From contig QHWT01000071.1 in assembly GCA_003222675.1 (NCBI GenBank), forward strand, positions 114,935 to 178,934: a stretch of 64,000 bases of DNA, written 5' to 3'. The notes beneath the pieces are model-generated. The model was given only the letters and a program-made list of their open reading frames with translations. It had not been told where the DNA came from and made no database searches. Numbering within the stretch: the first letter of the stretch is position 1; each line of letters opens with the position of its first letter. A program made the position numbers and the translations under genes. Positions 1 through 9,498 of the stretch are shown here, one piece after another. This stretch comes from Acidobacteriota bacterium (GTDB taxonomy: Bacteria > Acidobacteriota > Vicinamibacteria > Vicinamibacterales > 2-12-FULL-66-21).

Positions 1-1744
1 CGGTGCGCTCGATGATGCTGCGGATCATCTTGCCTCCCGGCCCGATGACGTCGCGGATCTTGTCGACCGGGATCCGGATCGTGACGATGCGCGGCGCGTA
101 CGTCGAGACGTTGTCGCGCGCGCTGCCGAGCGTGCCGCGCATCTTCTCGAGGATGAACATGCGGCCCGTGTACGCCTGCTCGAGCGCCTTGCGCATGATG
201 TCCATCGTGATCCCCGACACTTTGATGTCCATCTGCAGCGCGGTGATGCCGCTTGTCGAGCCGGCGACCTTGAAGTCCATATCGCCGTAGTGATCTTCGG
301 CGCCGGCGATGTCCGAGAGGATCGCGTACTTGCCGGTCTGCTCGTCCATGATCAGGCCCATGGCGATGCCGGACACCGGCGCCTTCAAGGGGACGCCGGC
401 ATCCATCATCGCGAGCGACCCGCCGCAGACCGATGCCATCGACGAGGAGCCGTTCGACTCGAGGATGTCGGAGACGACGCGAACCGTATAGGGGAAGCTC
501 TCTTCGGCCGGAATCATCGCAGCAAGCGCGCGCTCGGCGAGCGCGCCGTGGCCGATCTCGCGGCGGCCGGGTCCGCGCAGAAACGCCACTTCGCCGACCG
601 AGAACGGCGGGAAATTGTAGTGGAGCATGAAGCGCTTCCACGTTTCGCCGTCGACGGTCTCGACCTTCTGCTGATCTTCGGCGGTGCCCAGCGTTGCGGT
701 GACGAGCGCCTGCGTCTCGCCCCGCTGGAAGACGGCGGAGCCATGCGTGCGCGGCAGCACGCCAACGTCGATGCTGATCGGCCGAATCTCGTCGAAGCGG
801 CGGCCGTCGAGACGGCCGCCGCGCTCGAGCGCTTCGTCGCGCATGACCTTTTCCTTCAGCTCCTTGAAGATTGCCTTGGCTTCGGTGCGCCGCTCGACTT
901 CACCTTCGGGAATGGTCCCCACGAGGTCGGCGAGCACCTGGTCGACCGTCTCGTAGTTTTCGAGCTTGTCCTTGATCCGCATCGCCTCGGCGAGCGGCAT
1001 GTACACCCTCTCTTCGACCTCGCGATAGAAGTCGTGGCTGATTTCCTTCTTCGCCACTTCGATCTTCTTCTTGCCGCCGTCGCGGGCGAGCGCGTCGATG
1101 GCCGCCACGATCTCGCTGATTGCGGTGTGCGCGTGCTCGAACGCCTGCACGACCTCCTCTTCGGAGACTTCTTTCGCGCCCGCTTCGACCATCACGATCG
1201 CGTCCTTCGTACCTGCGACGACGAGATCGAGACGCGACTGCTTCCGCTGTTCGAATGTCGGATTGATGACGTAGTCGCTCCCGACGAGGCCCACGCGAAC
1301 GCCGGCGATGGTCTTCGTGAAGGGAATGGCCGAGAGCGCAAGCGCGGCCGACGCGCCGGTGATCGCGAGCACGTCGGAATCGTTATCCGCGTCAGCCGAG
1401 AGCAGCAACGAGATGATCTGCGTTTCGTGCCGCCAGCCGTTCGGGAAGAGCGGCCGGATTGGACGATCGATCAATCGGCTCGTGAGGACTTCCTTTTCGC
1501 TGGGTTTGCCTTCGCGCTTGAAGAAACCGCCGGGGATGCGACCGGATGCGTAGGTGTACTCGCGGTAGTCGACGGTCAGCGGGAGGAAGTCGATGCCTTC
1601 CCGCGGAGTGGCGGCCGCGCATGCGGTCACCAGGACGACGGTGTCGCCGGAGCGGACGAGGACGGACCCGTCCGCCTGTTTGGCGAGGCGCCCCGTCTCG
1701 AGCGAGATGGTACGTCCGCCAACCGAAATGTTACGTGTGTGCAT
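1..1744 (-). CDS. pnp: Polyribonucleotide nucleotidyltransferase (PNPase), 3' end beyond window
   Basis: Phosphorolytic 3'-5' exoribonuclease of the RNA degradosome. My own translation of the minus strand from the ATG at 1744 gives MHTRNISVGGRTISLETG and 581 residues before the window edge. Both RNase PH-like domains are visible: an N-terminal one with the IDFLPLTVDYREYTYA stretch, and a second with GRRFDEIRPISIDVG, followed by the start of the KH domain (RDVIGPGGKMIRSIIE). The S1 domain would lie outside the window. It is the last visible gene of the cluster, 107 nt downstream of rpsO; rpsO-pnp adjacency is the usual bacterial order. The long plus-strand frames over this region are antisense shadows of this gene. 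Confidence 0.97.
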   Translation of the reverse strand, partial: MHTRNISVGGRTISLETGRLAKQADGSVLVRSGDTVVLVTACAAATPREGIDFLPLTVDYREYTYASGRIPGGFFKREGKPSEKEVLTSRLIDRPIRPLFPNGWRHETQIISLLLSADADNDSDVLAITGASAALALSAIPFTKTIAGVRVGLVGSDYVINPTFEQRKQSRLDLVVAGTKDAIVMVEAGAKEVSEEEVVQAFEHAHTAISEIVAAIDALARDGGKKKIEVAKKEISHDFYREVEERVYMPLAEAMRIKDKLENYETVDQVLADLVGTIPEGEVERRTEAKAIFKELKEKVMRDEALERGGRLDGRRFDEIRPISIDVGVLPRTHGSAVFQRGETQALVTATLGTAEDQQKVETVDGETWKRFMLHYNFPPFSVGEVAFLRGPGRREIGHGALAERALAAMIPAEESFPYTVRVVSDILESNGSSSMASVCGGSLAMMDAGVPLKAPVSGIAMGLIMDEQTGKYAILSDIAGAEDHYGDMDFKVAGSTSGITALQMDIKVSGITMDIMRKALEQAYTGRMFILEKMRGTLGSARDNVSTYAPRIVTIRIPVDKIRDVIGPGGKMIRSIIERT

Positions 1745-1775
1745 AGTGAATCTCTCTGTGAGCTGCGCCAGCTTC

Positions 1776-1850
1776 TCTTTGGGCTTTGGGCTTCGGGCTC
1801 CACGGCTTCAGGGGCTCCGGGCGTTCCCGAGGCCTGAAGCCTGAAGGCGA
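1776..1850. repeat. Heptamer-repeat dyad, GGGCTTC family, between rpsO and pnp
   Basis: The left arm holds units such as TTTGGGC and TTCGGGC (1778-1800 and onward). The right arm holds TGAAGCC and TGAAGGC (about 1828-1849), in inverted orientation. The array touches the rpsO stop codon. In the rpsO-pnp transcript it could form a hairpin at the place where other bacteria process this mRNA; that role is inference. Confidence 0.75.
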
Positions 1851-1851
1851 T

Positions 1852-2118
1852 TTACTTCCGGATTCCGAGGCGCTTGATCAGATCCGCATAGCGGTCGGTG
1901 TCCTTACGCTTCAGGTAATCCAGCAGGCGGCGCCGCTGGCCGACGAGCTTCAACAGCCCGCGGCGGGAGTGATGATCCTTCGCATGCGCCTTGAAATGGT
2001 CGGTGAGGTAATTTATTCGCTCACTGAGGAGGGCGACCTGGACTTCGGGGGAACCCGTGTCGCCGTCGTGCGTTCGATAGCTGCCGATAACTTCGGTCTT
2101 GCGGTCCTTGGTCAGCAC
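1852..2118 (-). CDS. rpsO: 30S ribosomal protein S15
   Basis: Small-subunit protein that binds the central domain of 16S rRNA. It has 88 residues (89 in E. coli) and the hallmark stretches [39 protein letters not shown] and the C-terminal [12 protein letters not shown]. The start is GTG, preceded by a strong GGAGGA at 2122-2127. It lies between truB and pnp in the conserved order. Confidence 0.98.
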   Translation of the reverse strand: MLTKDRKTEVIGSYRTHDGDTGSPEVQVALLSERINYLTDHFKAHAKDHHSRRGLLKLVGQRRRLLDYLKRKDTDRYADLIKRLGIRK

Positions 2119-2219
2119 TTGTCCTCCACGTACGGCCCAGAACCCTCGGCGAGTCGTTCACCGCACCAGGCCGCCGTTGCGCCACCGCCGGTGGCTGTAT
2201 TTAGAGACGAATCAGTATT

Positions 2220-3137
2220 TTACACCAACACCGTGAGGGGCTGCAAAGACGCGTCGGGGCGTCGTGCGGCGACGGCGAGCAACGTACCCGAGGAGTCGAA
2301 CAGGCCCACGTGGCCGGCGTCGCCCGCCGCGGTCGTCACATCCGTCACCACGTGCTGGGGTCCGATGGTGTTCCCATGCGCCGCCCGGCGGGCACCCTCG
2401 TCCGACAAGGTGACGCGCGAGAGATGGCCGAGCAGCTCGCTCATCGAAATGATCTGCTCACGGGCGCCCTCCGGCGCGGTTGCGACGAGCTCGAGCGAGA
2501 CCGCGCGATCGAGGCCGAATCGTCCTGCACGCGTACGCCGCAACGTCTCGAGATGGGCGCCGCATCCGAGCGCCTTCCCGAGGTCATGGGCAAGAGAGCG
2601 GACGTAGAAGCCGGCAGAACACACGATCCTGATGCGCACCAACGACGCGTCCGCTTGTTGGATGACGTCGAGCGCTGAAACAGAAACCTCGACGGGCGTC
2701 AACTCCACGGGCTGGTCCTTCCGCGCGTGCTCGTACGCGGGCCGGCCGCTGACTTTCTTGGCGGAGAAGGGCGGGGGCGTCTGCAGAAACGTCCCGCGGA
2801 ACCGCTCGAGGACGCGATCCAGAAAAGGGGGACACTCACAGTTCGTCCCATTTTCGAGAAGAACTGTGAGTGTCCCCCTTTCGGATAGCGACTGGGCGTC
2901 GTATGTCGGCGTCGAAACGCCGAGCCGCACGTCCGCGATGTACTCCTTCTCATCGGTGACGAGGAACTGGGAGAGGCGCGTTGCACGGCCGACGAGGAGG
3001 ACGAGGACACCGGTCGCCAGCGGATCGAGCGTTCCCGTGTGCCCGATGCGCGATTCGCCGAACGCCCGGCGCGCGAGCGCGACAATGTCGTGCGAGGTCG
3101 GCCCTGAGGGCTTGTCGACGATCAGCGCACCATTCAT
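2220..3137 (-). CDS. truB: tRNA pseudouridine(55) synthase TruB with an in-frame repeat insertion
   Basis: Makes pseudouridine-55 in the T-loop of tRNAs. I place the start at the ATG at 3137 (MNGALIVDKPSGPTSHD), giving 305 residues. The longer open frame upstream is only translated repeat DNA. The catalytic aspartate is D38 in GHTGTLDPLATG, and the YVRSLAHDLG stretch of the family is present. Residues of about 85-107 do not belong to the family: they are the translation of a palindromic repeat (2823-2884), which adds roughly 20 residues between a surface strand and the VLERFRGTF helix without breaking the frame. The gene follows nrnA across a heptamer array. Confidence 0.95.
   Translation of the reverse strand: MNGALIVDKPSGPTSHDIVALARRAFGESRIGHTGTLDPLATGVLVLLVGRATRLSQFLVTDEKEYIADVRLGVSTPTYDAQSLSERGTLTVLLENGTNCECPPFLDRVLERFRGTFLQTPPPFSAKKVSGRPAYEHARKDQPVELTPVEVSVSALDVIQQADASLVRIRIVCSAGFYVRSLAHDLGKALGCGAHLETLRRTRAGRFGLDRAVSLELVATAPEGAREQIISMSELLGHLSRVTLSDEGARRAAHGNTIGPQHVVTDVTTAAGDAGHVGLFDSSGTLLAVAARRPDASLQPLTVLV
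2823..2884 (-). repeat. Palindromic repeat P1, copy 1, inside truB
   Basis: The arms GGGGGACACTCACAGTTC and GAACTGTGAGTGTCCCCC surround a loop containing GTCCCATTTTCG. It matches copies at 21452-21513 and 41449-41510, in reverse orientation relative to them. It resembles REP-type elements. In truB it reads through as coding sequence. Confidence 0.9.
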
Positions 3138-3213
3138 CAAGAAGCTTCCAGCTTCCAGCCTCCAGCTTCCAGCTTTAGCTGCCAGCTTCCGGCTGGCAGC
3201 TGGTAGCTGGCGG
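3138..3213. repeat. Heptamer-repeat dyad, AGCTTCC/AGCTGGC family
   Basis: Units of AGCTTCC in the left half (3142-3187) are answered by AGCTGGC/AGCTGGT in the right half (about 3190-3212). The array fills the whole gap between the truB start and the nrnA stop codon, so any truB ribosome-binding site must lie within it. Confidence 0.75.
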
Positions 3214-4233
3214 CTACCCGTTTGGCCGTGTCTGAATACCGAGCTCGATCGCGTCCACGATCTCTTTGAGCAGGCCGTCACGCACCCCGTCGAGCGGTCC
3301 CTTCACGGTGAAGCCCGCGGCGTTCTTGTGCCCGCCGCCGCCGTGACGGCTTGCCACGGTCCGCACGTCGACATCGTACTTCGATCGGAGACTGACGCGG
3401 ATGTCGCCATCGGCGCCGAGCTTGAAGAAGGCGACCGCCTGGATCTCGCGCGCCGTGAGCGGCAGGTTGATGAGTCCTTCGGTGTCGTTATAGGTTGTGC
3501 CGGTGGCGTTGAGGATGTCGTCGTTGAGATACAGCACCGCGAGGCGTCCCTCGTCGAGAAGATCCATCTCGTCGAGCAGCGCGCCAATCAGCTTCAGCTT
3601 CCCGAAGCTATTGCTGTCGAACACGCGGCGCGCCATCGCCGCGGGGTACACGCCTGCCTCGACGGCCTGCCGGCAGATGTCGAACGTGCGCGGCGTGATG
3701 TTGGAGTGATGAAACGATCCGGTGTCGGTCAGGATCGCCAGATACACGTGCGTCGCGATCTCGACGGTCAGCGGGATCCCGAGCTTCTGGACCAGCTCGA
3801 ACACCAGCTCACCGCACGCCGCGGCGGACTCGTCCAGCCAGTTGAGCGAGCCGTAGTTCGTGTTGCCCTGATGATGATCGATGTTGATGGTGAAGCGTCC
3901 CTCGAGCCCGAGCACGCCCGTGCGCGCGAGGTCCCCCGACTCCATCACGATCAACGCGTCCGCGTCGATCTCGACGACCTCGCGGGCGATCTCGATGTGG
4001 TCGACGCCGGGGAATTCCATGTAGTGCTCGGGCGCCGGATCGGCATTGACGATCCGCACTTCCTTGCCGAGCGCGACGAGCGCGTATGCCATCGCAAGCT
4101 GGGAGCCGATCGAATCGCCGTCGGGCCGCGCGTGTGACGTGATCAGGAACCGCCGCCTCGCGTGGATTGCGTCGCAGATTTCGTCGACCACCGCCTTACT
4201 GGTCGCCGGGGTCATCATCTCCGATCGGTTCAT
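3214..4233 (-). CDS. nrnA: DHH/DHHA1 phosphoesterase, NrnA-like oligoribonuclease/pAp phosphatase
   Basis: Predicted to hydrolyse short RNA oligomers and 3'-phosphoadenosine 5'-phosphate. It has 339 residues. The DHH domain shows SHARPDGDSIGS (H34, D38, D40) and NIDHHQGN (D119-H121). The C-terminal DHHA1 domain ends with the substrate-binding GGGGHKNAAG. The ATG at 4233 overlaps the 3' end of rbfA by 38 nt; in-frame ATGs at 4218 and 4215 would shorten the overlap, so the exact start is uncertain. Position between rbfA and truB is typical for this family. Confidence 0.93.
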   Translation of the reverse strand: MNRSEMMTPATSKAVVDEICDAIHARRRFLITSHARPDGDSIGSQLAMAYALVALGKEVRIVNADPAPEHYMEFPGVDHIEIAREVVEIDADALIVMESGDLARTGVLGLEGRFTINIDHHQGNTNYGSLNWLDESAAACGELVFELVQKLGIPLTVEIATHVYLAILTDTGSFHHSNITPRTFDICRQAVEAGVYPAAMARRVFDSNSFGKLKLIGALLDEMDLLDEGRLAVLYLNDDILNATGTTYNDTEGLINLPLTAREIQAVAFFKLGADGDIRVSLRSKYDVDVRTVASRHGGGGHKNAAGFTVKGPLDGVRDGLLKEIVDAIELGIQTRPNG

Positions 4234-4579
4234 GCCGCTCTGCCTTCAAGTCCCGCAGGATCTGCTCGATGCGATCGTTCCGGGCGATCGACTCGTCGTA
4301 GAAGAACTCCAGTTCCGGCACGCGCCGGAGGCGGATGCGCTGGCCGAGGTGACGCCGCAGAAACGGCGCCGCACGCCGCAAGGCGCGCGCCGTCTCGCGC
4401 TGCGCGTTCTCGTCGCCGAGCGACGTGTAGTAGACGCGCGCAAGCTGAAGGTCCGGGGTGACCTGCACGCGGGTCAGGGTCAGGAAGCCGACGCCGGGGT
4501 CGTGCACCTCGCGCGCGATCAGCAGCGCAAGCTCGGTGCGGATCTGATCGCCGACACGGTCTGGGCGGGAAGAAGCCAT
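4196..4579 (-). CDS. rbfA: 30S ribosome-binding factor A
   Basis: Single KH-fold factor that helps late 16S rRNA maturation. I place the start at the ATG at 4579 (MASSRPDRVGDQIRTELA), giving 127 residues, the usual size. The open frame continues upstream only through repeat DNA. The family stretch DPGVGFLTLTRVQVTPDLQLARVYY is clear, as is the LRRVPELEFFYDES region. It overlaps nrnA at its 3' end, so the two are probably translationally coupled. Confidence 0.95.
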   Translation of the reverse strand: MASSRPDRVGDQIRTELALLIAREVHDPGVGFLTLTRVQVTPDLQLARVYYTSLGDENAQRETARALRRAAPFLRRHLGQRIRLRRVPELEFFYDESIARNDRIEQILRDLKAERHEPIGDDDPGDQ

Positions 4580-4586
4580 GTCTGAC

Positions 4587-4670
4587 AATGCTAAATGCTG
4601 AATGCCGAATGCGGACTGCTGAGCCGAGGAGAGCGCGCTCGCTTCAGCATTGAGCATTCAACATTCAGCA
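4587..4670. repeat. Heptamer-repeat dyad, AATGCTG family, between infB and rbfA
   Basis: Five left units (AATGCTA, AATGCTG, AATGCCG, AATGCGG, ACTGCTG at 4587-4621) are mirrored by four right units (TTCAGCA, TTGAGCA, TTCAACA, TTCAGCA at 4643-4670). The 21-bp core between them is non-repetitive. This is one of the cleanest examples of the paired-arm design. Confidence 0.88.
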
Positions 4671-4680
4671 TCGACAAATG

Positions 4681-7494
4681 TCACACCGTCGCCGCCACGC
4701 GTTCCACGACGAAGGCCTCGATGACGTCGCCCATCTTGATATCGTTGTATTTCTCGAAGCCGATGCCGCACTCGAAGCCCGCCTTCACCTCGGACACATC
4801 GTCCTTGAAGCGGCGAAGCGAGCCGATCTTGCCTTCGTGCACGACGACGTTGTCGCGGAGGAGGCGCGCCTGGGTATCGCCCGACCGCGTGATCCTGCCG
4901 TCGGTGACCATGCAGCCGGCAATCGTCCCGAACTTCGGCACCTTGAACGTTTCGCGGACCTCGGCGCTGCCGATGCGCACTTCGCGCAGCGTCGGCTCGA
5001 GCAGCCCCGTCATGGCCTTCTTCATCTCGTCGACGACGTTGTAGATGACCGAATGGAGGCGGATGTCGACCTTGTCGCGCTCGGCGACGTCGCCGGCGTT
5101 GCGGTCGGGCCGCACGTTGAAGCCGATGATGATGGCGTTCGACGCGGCCGCCAGCAGCACGTCCGACTCGTTGATCGCGCCCACGCCGCTGTGAATGATG
5201 CGCATCTTGACGCGCTCGTCGCTCAGCTTGGTCAGCGTATCGGCCAGCACCTCGGCCGAGCCCTGCACGTCCGCCTTGATGATGATGGGCAGCTCCTTGA
5301 TGCCGCCTTCGGAGATCTGCTGCTGCAGCGATTCGAGCGTGAGACGGCCGCCCTTCGCGCCGAGCGCTTTGTCCTTGGCCTGCATCTGACGGTACTGCGC
5401 GATCTGTCGCGCCTTGGCCGCATCCGAGAGCGCCTGAAAGGCGTCGCCCGGCTGTGGCAGCCCGCCGAGGCCCAGCACTTCCACCGGTGTCGCGGGCGGC
5501 GCGGTCTTGATGGACTTGCCCCGGTCGTCGATTAGCGCGCGCACCTTGCCGACGATCGTACCGGCGATGAGCGTATCGCCCACGCGCAACGTGCCGTCCT
5601 GCACCAGGATCGTGGCCACCGGGCCGCGTCCCTTGTCCAGTTTCGCTTCGAGCACCGTGCCCGACGCGTTGCGTTTCGGGTTCGCCTTGAGCTCGCTCAT
5701 CTCCGTGACGAGCAGCACCATCTCGAGCAGCGCCGGGATATTCTCGCGCTTCTTCGCCGAGACCGGCACCGTGACGGTCTGGCCGCCCCAGTCTTCCGGC
5801 ACGAGCCCGAGATCCGACAGCTCCTTCTTCACGCGATCCGGGTTCGCGTTCGCCTTGTCGATCTTGTTGATCGCCACGAGAATCGGCACGCCCGCCGCGC
5901 GCGCGTGATCGATCGCTTCCTTCGTCTGCGGCATCACGCCATCGTCGGCAGCGACGACGAGGACGACGACGTCGGTGACGCGGGCGCCGCGCGCACGCAT
6001 CATCGTGAACGCTTCGTGACCCGGCGTGTCGAGGAACACGACGTTGCGATCGCCGACCTGCACGGCATACGCGCCGATGTGCTGCGTGATGCCACCCGCT
6101 TCGCGCTCCGCCACGCGCGTCTCGCGTATGGCATCGAGCAGCGTCGTCTTGCCGTGGTCGACGTGACCCATGACGGTGACGACAGGTCCGCGCGTGACGA
6201 GATCCTCGGCCCGCGATTCCTCCGCCTCGACCTGCAGCAGCTCCTCTTCGAACGACTGCATCTTCACGTCGGCGCCGAACTCGCGCGCGATCATCGAGGC
6301 GGTCTCGGTGTCGACCGTGCTGTTGATGGTCATCATCATCCGCTTGTCCATCAGCTTCTTCAGCACGTCCTTTGCTTTCACGTCGAGCTTCGTCGCGAGA
6401 TCAGAGACAGTCATGCCTTCAGCCAGAGTGATGGTGCGGGTGACCGGTGGAGGCGCAGTGGCCGCAGCGGGTCCGACCGGCATGCGCGCGACCTGATCGC
6501 GACGCGGTGCGGCGGGCCTTGGCCCCGAGGGCCTCGGTGGCGGCGGGCGATAGCCCGGCATCGGGGGACGCGGCGGCTGGTTCGGCCGCACGGGCTGCGA
6601 GGGCAGCGGACGCGGTCCACCCATCGGCGTCTGCGGACGTGACGGCAACGGTCCGCCCGGACGCGGACCTTGCGGACGCGCGGGTGTGCCCGGCCCGGGA
6701 CCCGGCTTCGCGCCCGGCGGACGGCTCAGGTTTCCAGTCGCCGCAGGCGGCGGCGTCGCCGGCTGCGGTGGACGCACGAGTACGGGACGGCGCGGGGGTG
6801 CCGGCGGTGCCTGGCCTGTTCTTGGATCTTCAACGCGGAGCCGCAGCGTCGGCGGCACCAGGCGGCCTGTCGACGGCGGCGTCAGCGGACGCGCAGGCGC
6901 CGGCCCGGCGGCCGGTACCGGCGCGGGCGCCGGTCCGACGGGAGGCGCTTCGATCCGTGCCGCGGCGGCCGGAATCTCCTGCGCCGGCGGCGCAACCGGC
7001 GCGGGCGCCGGGGGTGGCTCGACGGGACGAGCTTCAGCCGCTGGCGCGATTACGAGCTCCGGTTCGGGCGCCGAAGGAACGGTGACCGGTTCCGGTTCGA
7101 CCGCGATTGGCGACGAGGGTACGATCGGTTCCGCCGTCAGGGGTGCAGGCGCAGGTGTCGGCTCGGCAGGAGGCGCCGCCGGTTTGGCCGTCTTCACCAG
7201 GCGTGGGGCGGGCATCGCGGGCGGCGACGGCTTCGGCGGCTCCGGCGCGCGGCCGGCGGGTTTTTTCGCTCCACCACGCGCGGGTGCCGGCGCGTCGGCA
7301 AACGACGCGTTCGACGGCACCTTGATACCGCGCTGCCGCGCGAGGCGGCCGACGAACTCCCGCGCAACGACCTCTTCGATCGTGCTCGACGCGCTCTTCA
7401 CCTCGATGCCGTGATCGCGCTTCAGCAGCGCGATGACTTCCTGGCTCGTGGTGTCGAGCAGCTCCGCGACTTTATAGATCCGGACTGTTGCCAA
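4681..7494 (-). CDS. infB: Translation initiation factor IF-2
   Basis: GTPase that places initiator tRNA on the ribosome. It has 937 residues: an N-terminal IF2_N domain (1-52), a long Pro/Ala-rich linker (about 65-340), a second IF2_N region ([19 protein letters not shown]), then the GTPase core starting near residue 445 with G1 GHVDHGKT, G3 DTPGHEAF, G4 NKID and G5 SAK, and the C-terminal beta-barrels. The start codon is TTG at 7494; no better start exists because a stop lies just upstream. It follows nusA; the small ylxR gene often found between them is absent. Confidence 0.98.
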   Translation of the reverse strand: MATVRIYKVAELLDTTSQEVIALLKRDHGIEVKSASSTIEEVVAREFVGRLARQRGIKVPSNASFADAPAPARGGAKKPAGRAPEPPKPSPPAMPAPRLVKTAKPAAPPAEPTPAPAPLTAEPIVPSSPIAVEPEPVTVPSAPEPELVIAPAAEARPVEPPPAPAPVAPPAQEIPAAAARIEAPPVGPAPAPVPAAGPAPARPLTPPSTGRLVPPTLRLRVEDPRTGQAPPAPPRRPVLVRPPQPATPPPAATGNLSRPPGAKPGPGPGTPARPQGPRPGGPLPSRPQTPMGGPRPLPSQPVRPNQPPRPPMPGYRPPPPRPSGPRPAAPRRDQVARMPVGPAAATAPPPVTRTITLAEGMTVSDLATKLDVKAKDVLKKLMDKRMMMTINSTVDTETASMIAREFGADVKMQSFEEELLQVEAEESRAEDLVTRGPVVTVMGHVDHGKTTLLDAIRETRVAEREAGGITQHIGAYAVQVGDRNVVFLDTPGHEAFTMMRARGARVTDVVVLVVAADDGVMPQTKEAIDHARAAGVPILVAINKIDKANANPDRVKKELSDLGLVPEDWGGQTVTVPVSAKKRENIPALLEMVLLVTEMSELKANPKRNASGTVLEAKLDKGRGPVATILVQDGTLRVGDTLIAGTIVGKVRALIDDRGKSIKTAPPATPVEVLGLGGLPQPGDAFQALSDAAKARQIAQYRQMQAKDKALGAKGGRLTLESLQQQISEGGIKELPIIIKADVQGSAEVLADTLTKLSDERVKMRIIHSGVGAINESDVLLAAASNAIIIGFNVRPDRNAGDVAERDKVDIRLHSVIYNVVDEMKKAMTGLLEPTLREVRIGSAEVRETFKVPKFGTIAGCMVTDGRITRSGDTQARLLRDNVVVHEGKIGSLRRFKDDVSEVKAGFECGIGFEKYNDIKMGDVIEAFVVERVAATV

Positions 7495-7517
7495 AAACTA
7501 CCTCTTGATCACTTGTC

Positions 7518-7595
7518 CTTCCGCCTGAAGGCGGAAGCCACGCACCATCGAAAATGGAAGGCCCCCGTGTCGTGGCTTCCGCCTTTAGGCGGAAG
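7518..7595. repeat. Nested inverted repeats (CTTCCGCC/GGCGGAAG) between nusA and infB
   Basis: Two small palindromes, each CTTCCGCC-loop-GGCGGAAG, lie at 7518-7534 and 7577-7595. With the adjoining GCCACG and CGTGGC they form one larger dyad. A relative of the palindrome occurs at 42094-42115. It may act as an mRNA hairpin between the two genes. Confidence 0.75.
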
Positions 7596-7600
7596 ATTAA

Positions 7601-8806
<1,206 letters not shown>

Positions 8807-8811
8807 ATCAG

Positions 8812-8912
8812 TTACCAGTTTCCGGTTACCGGTCTCCAGTTACCAGTAACCAGTCACGAGTTGCCTGTGCCTTCGTTGCCTGCACTGGAAACAGGAGACT
8901 GGCTACTGGCAA
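8812..8912. repeat. Heptamer-repeat dyad, CAGTTAC family, between rimP and nusA
   Basis: Eight consecutive 7-bp units (TTACCAG, TTTCCGG, TTACCGG, TCTCCAG, TTACCAG, TAACCAG, TCACGAG, TTGCCTG) fill 8812-8867. After a 17-bp core come four inverted units (CTGGAAA, CAGGAGA, CTGGCTA, CTGGCAA at 8885-8912), ending one base before the rimP stop codon. Confidence 0.9.
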
Positions 8913-8913
8913 C

Positions 8914-9450
8914 TTAGAATTCAACGTCCAGTTGCCCGCGCTTGATCTTCGCGAGCGGCACCCGGTGCGTCTTGCGTCCTTCTTCGAGGAGCACGCTGCC
9001 TTCCTCGACGCCCTTGATGCGTCCGGCGAACGCCGACTGCCGTCCGATCGGCTCCGACGTCACGAGCTTTGCGAGCCGCCCCTCGAAGCGCCGATAGTCA
9101 CCCTCGTGCCTGAGCGGTCGATCGAGACCGGGTGACGACACTTCGAGCGTGTACGTTTCGTCCAGCTCCTGCTGCCCGAACTCGTCCTCCACGTCGAGCA
9201 GCGCGCTCAAATCGTGGCTGACCCGCTGGCACTCTTCGATACCGACACTGTCTTCGGGGGCTTCGATCGCGCCGGTCGCGGGACGATCGATGACGACGCG
9301 CAGAACCATTCCAATCGGCTCGCGCCGCAGCTGCACGTCGAAGATTTCCAGGCCGTGGCTGCGCGCCACGCGCTCGGCCGCGTCGCGAAGTCTGGCAAAC
9401 TGCTCAGGTCGCGCCGTAACGATTACCCTTGAAAAACAAAAAGTGGGCAC
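8914..9450 (-). CDS. rimP: Ribosome maturation factor RimP
   Basis: Needed for 30S subunit maturation. It has 178 residues. The N-terminal alpha/beta domain carries GLEIFDVQLRR and LRVVID. The region ISHDLSALLDVED is represented by VSHDLSALLDVED, followed by YTLEVSSPGLDRPL, the family signature. The C-terminal SH3-like barrel ends with KIKRGQLDVEF. The start is GTG at 9450; no other in-frame start lies close enough. First gene of the classical rimP-nusA-infB segment. Confidence 0.95.
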   Translation of the reverse strand: MPTFCFSRVIVTARPEQFARLRDAAERVARSHGLEIFDVQLRREPIGMVLRVVIDRPATGAIEAPEDSVGIEECQRVSHDLSALLDVEDEFGQQELDETYTLEVSSPGLDRPLRHEGDYRRFEGRLAKLVTSEPIGRQSAFAGRIKGVEEGSVLLEEGRKTHRVPLAKIKRGQLDVEF

Positions 9451-9498
9451 CGGCCCACTAGGAAAAACCTCGCAAACGGCACTAATCAGTATAGCAGA

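Noticed and set aside
290..1837. 515-codon plus-strand open frame
   Set aside because: It lies antisense to pnp and its translation has no recognisable domain. High GC content creates long shadow frames opposite real genes.
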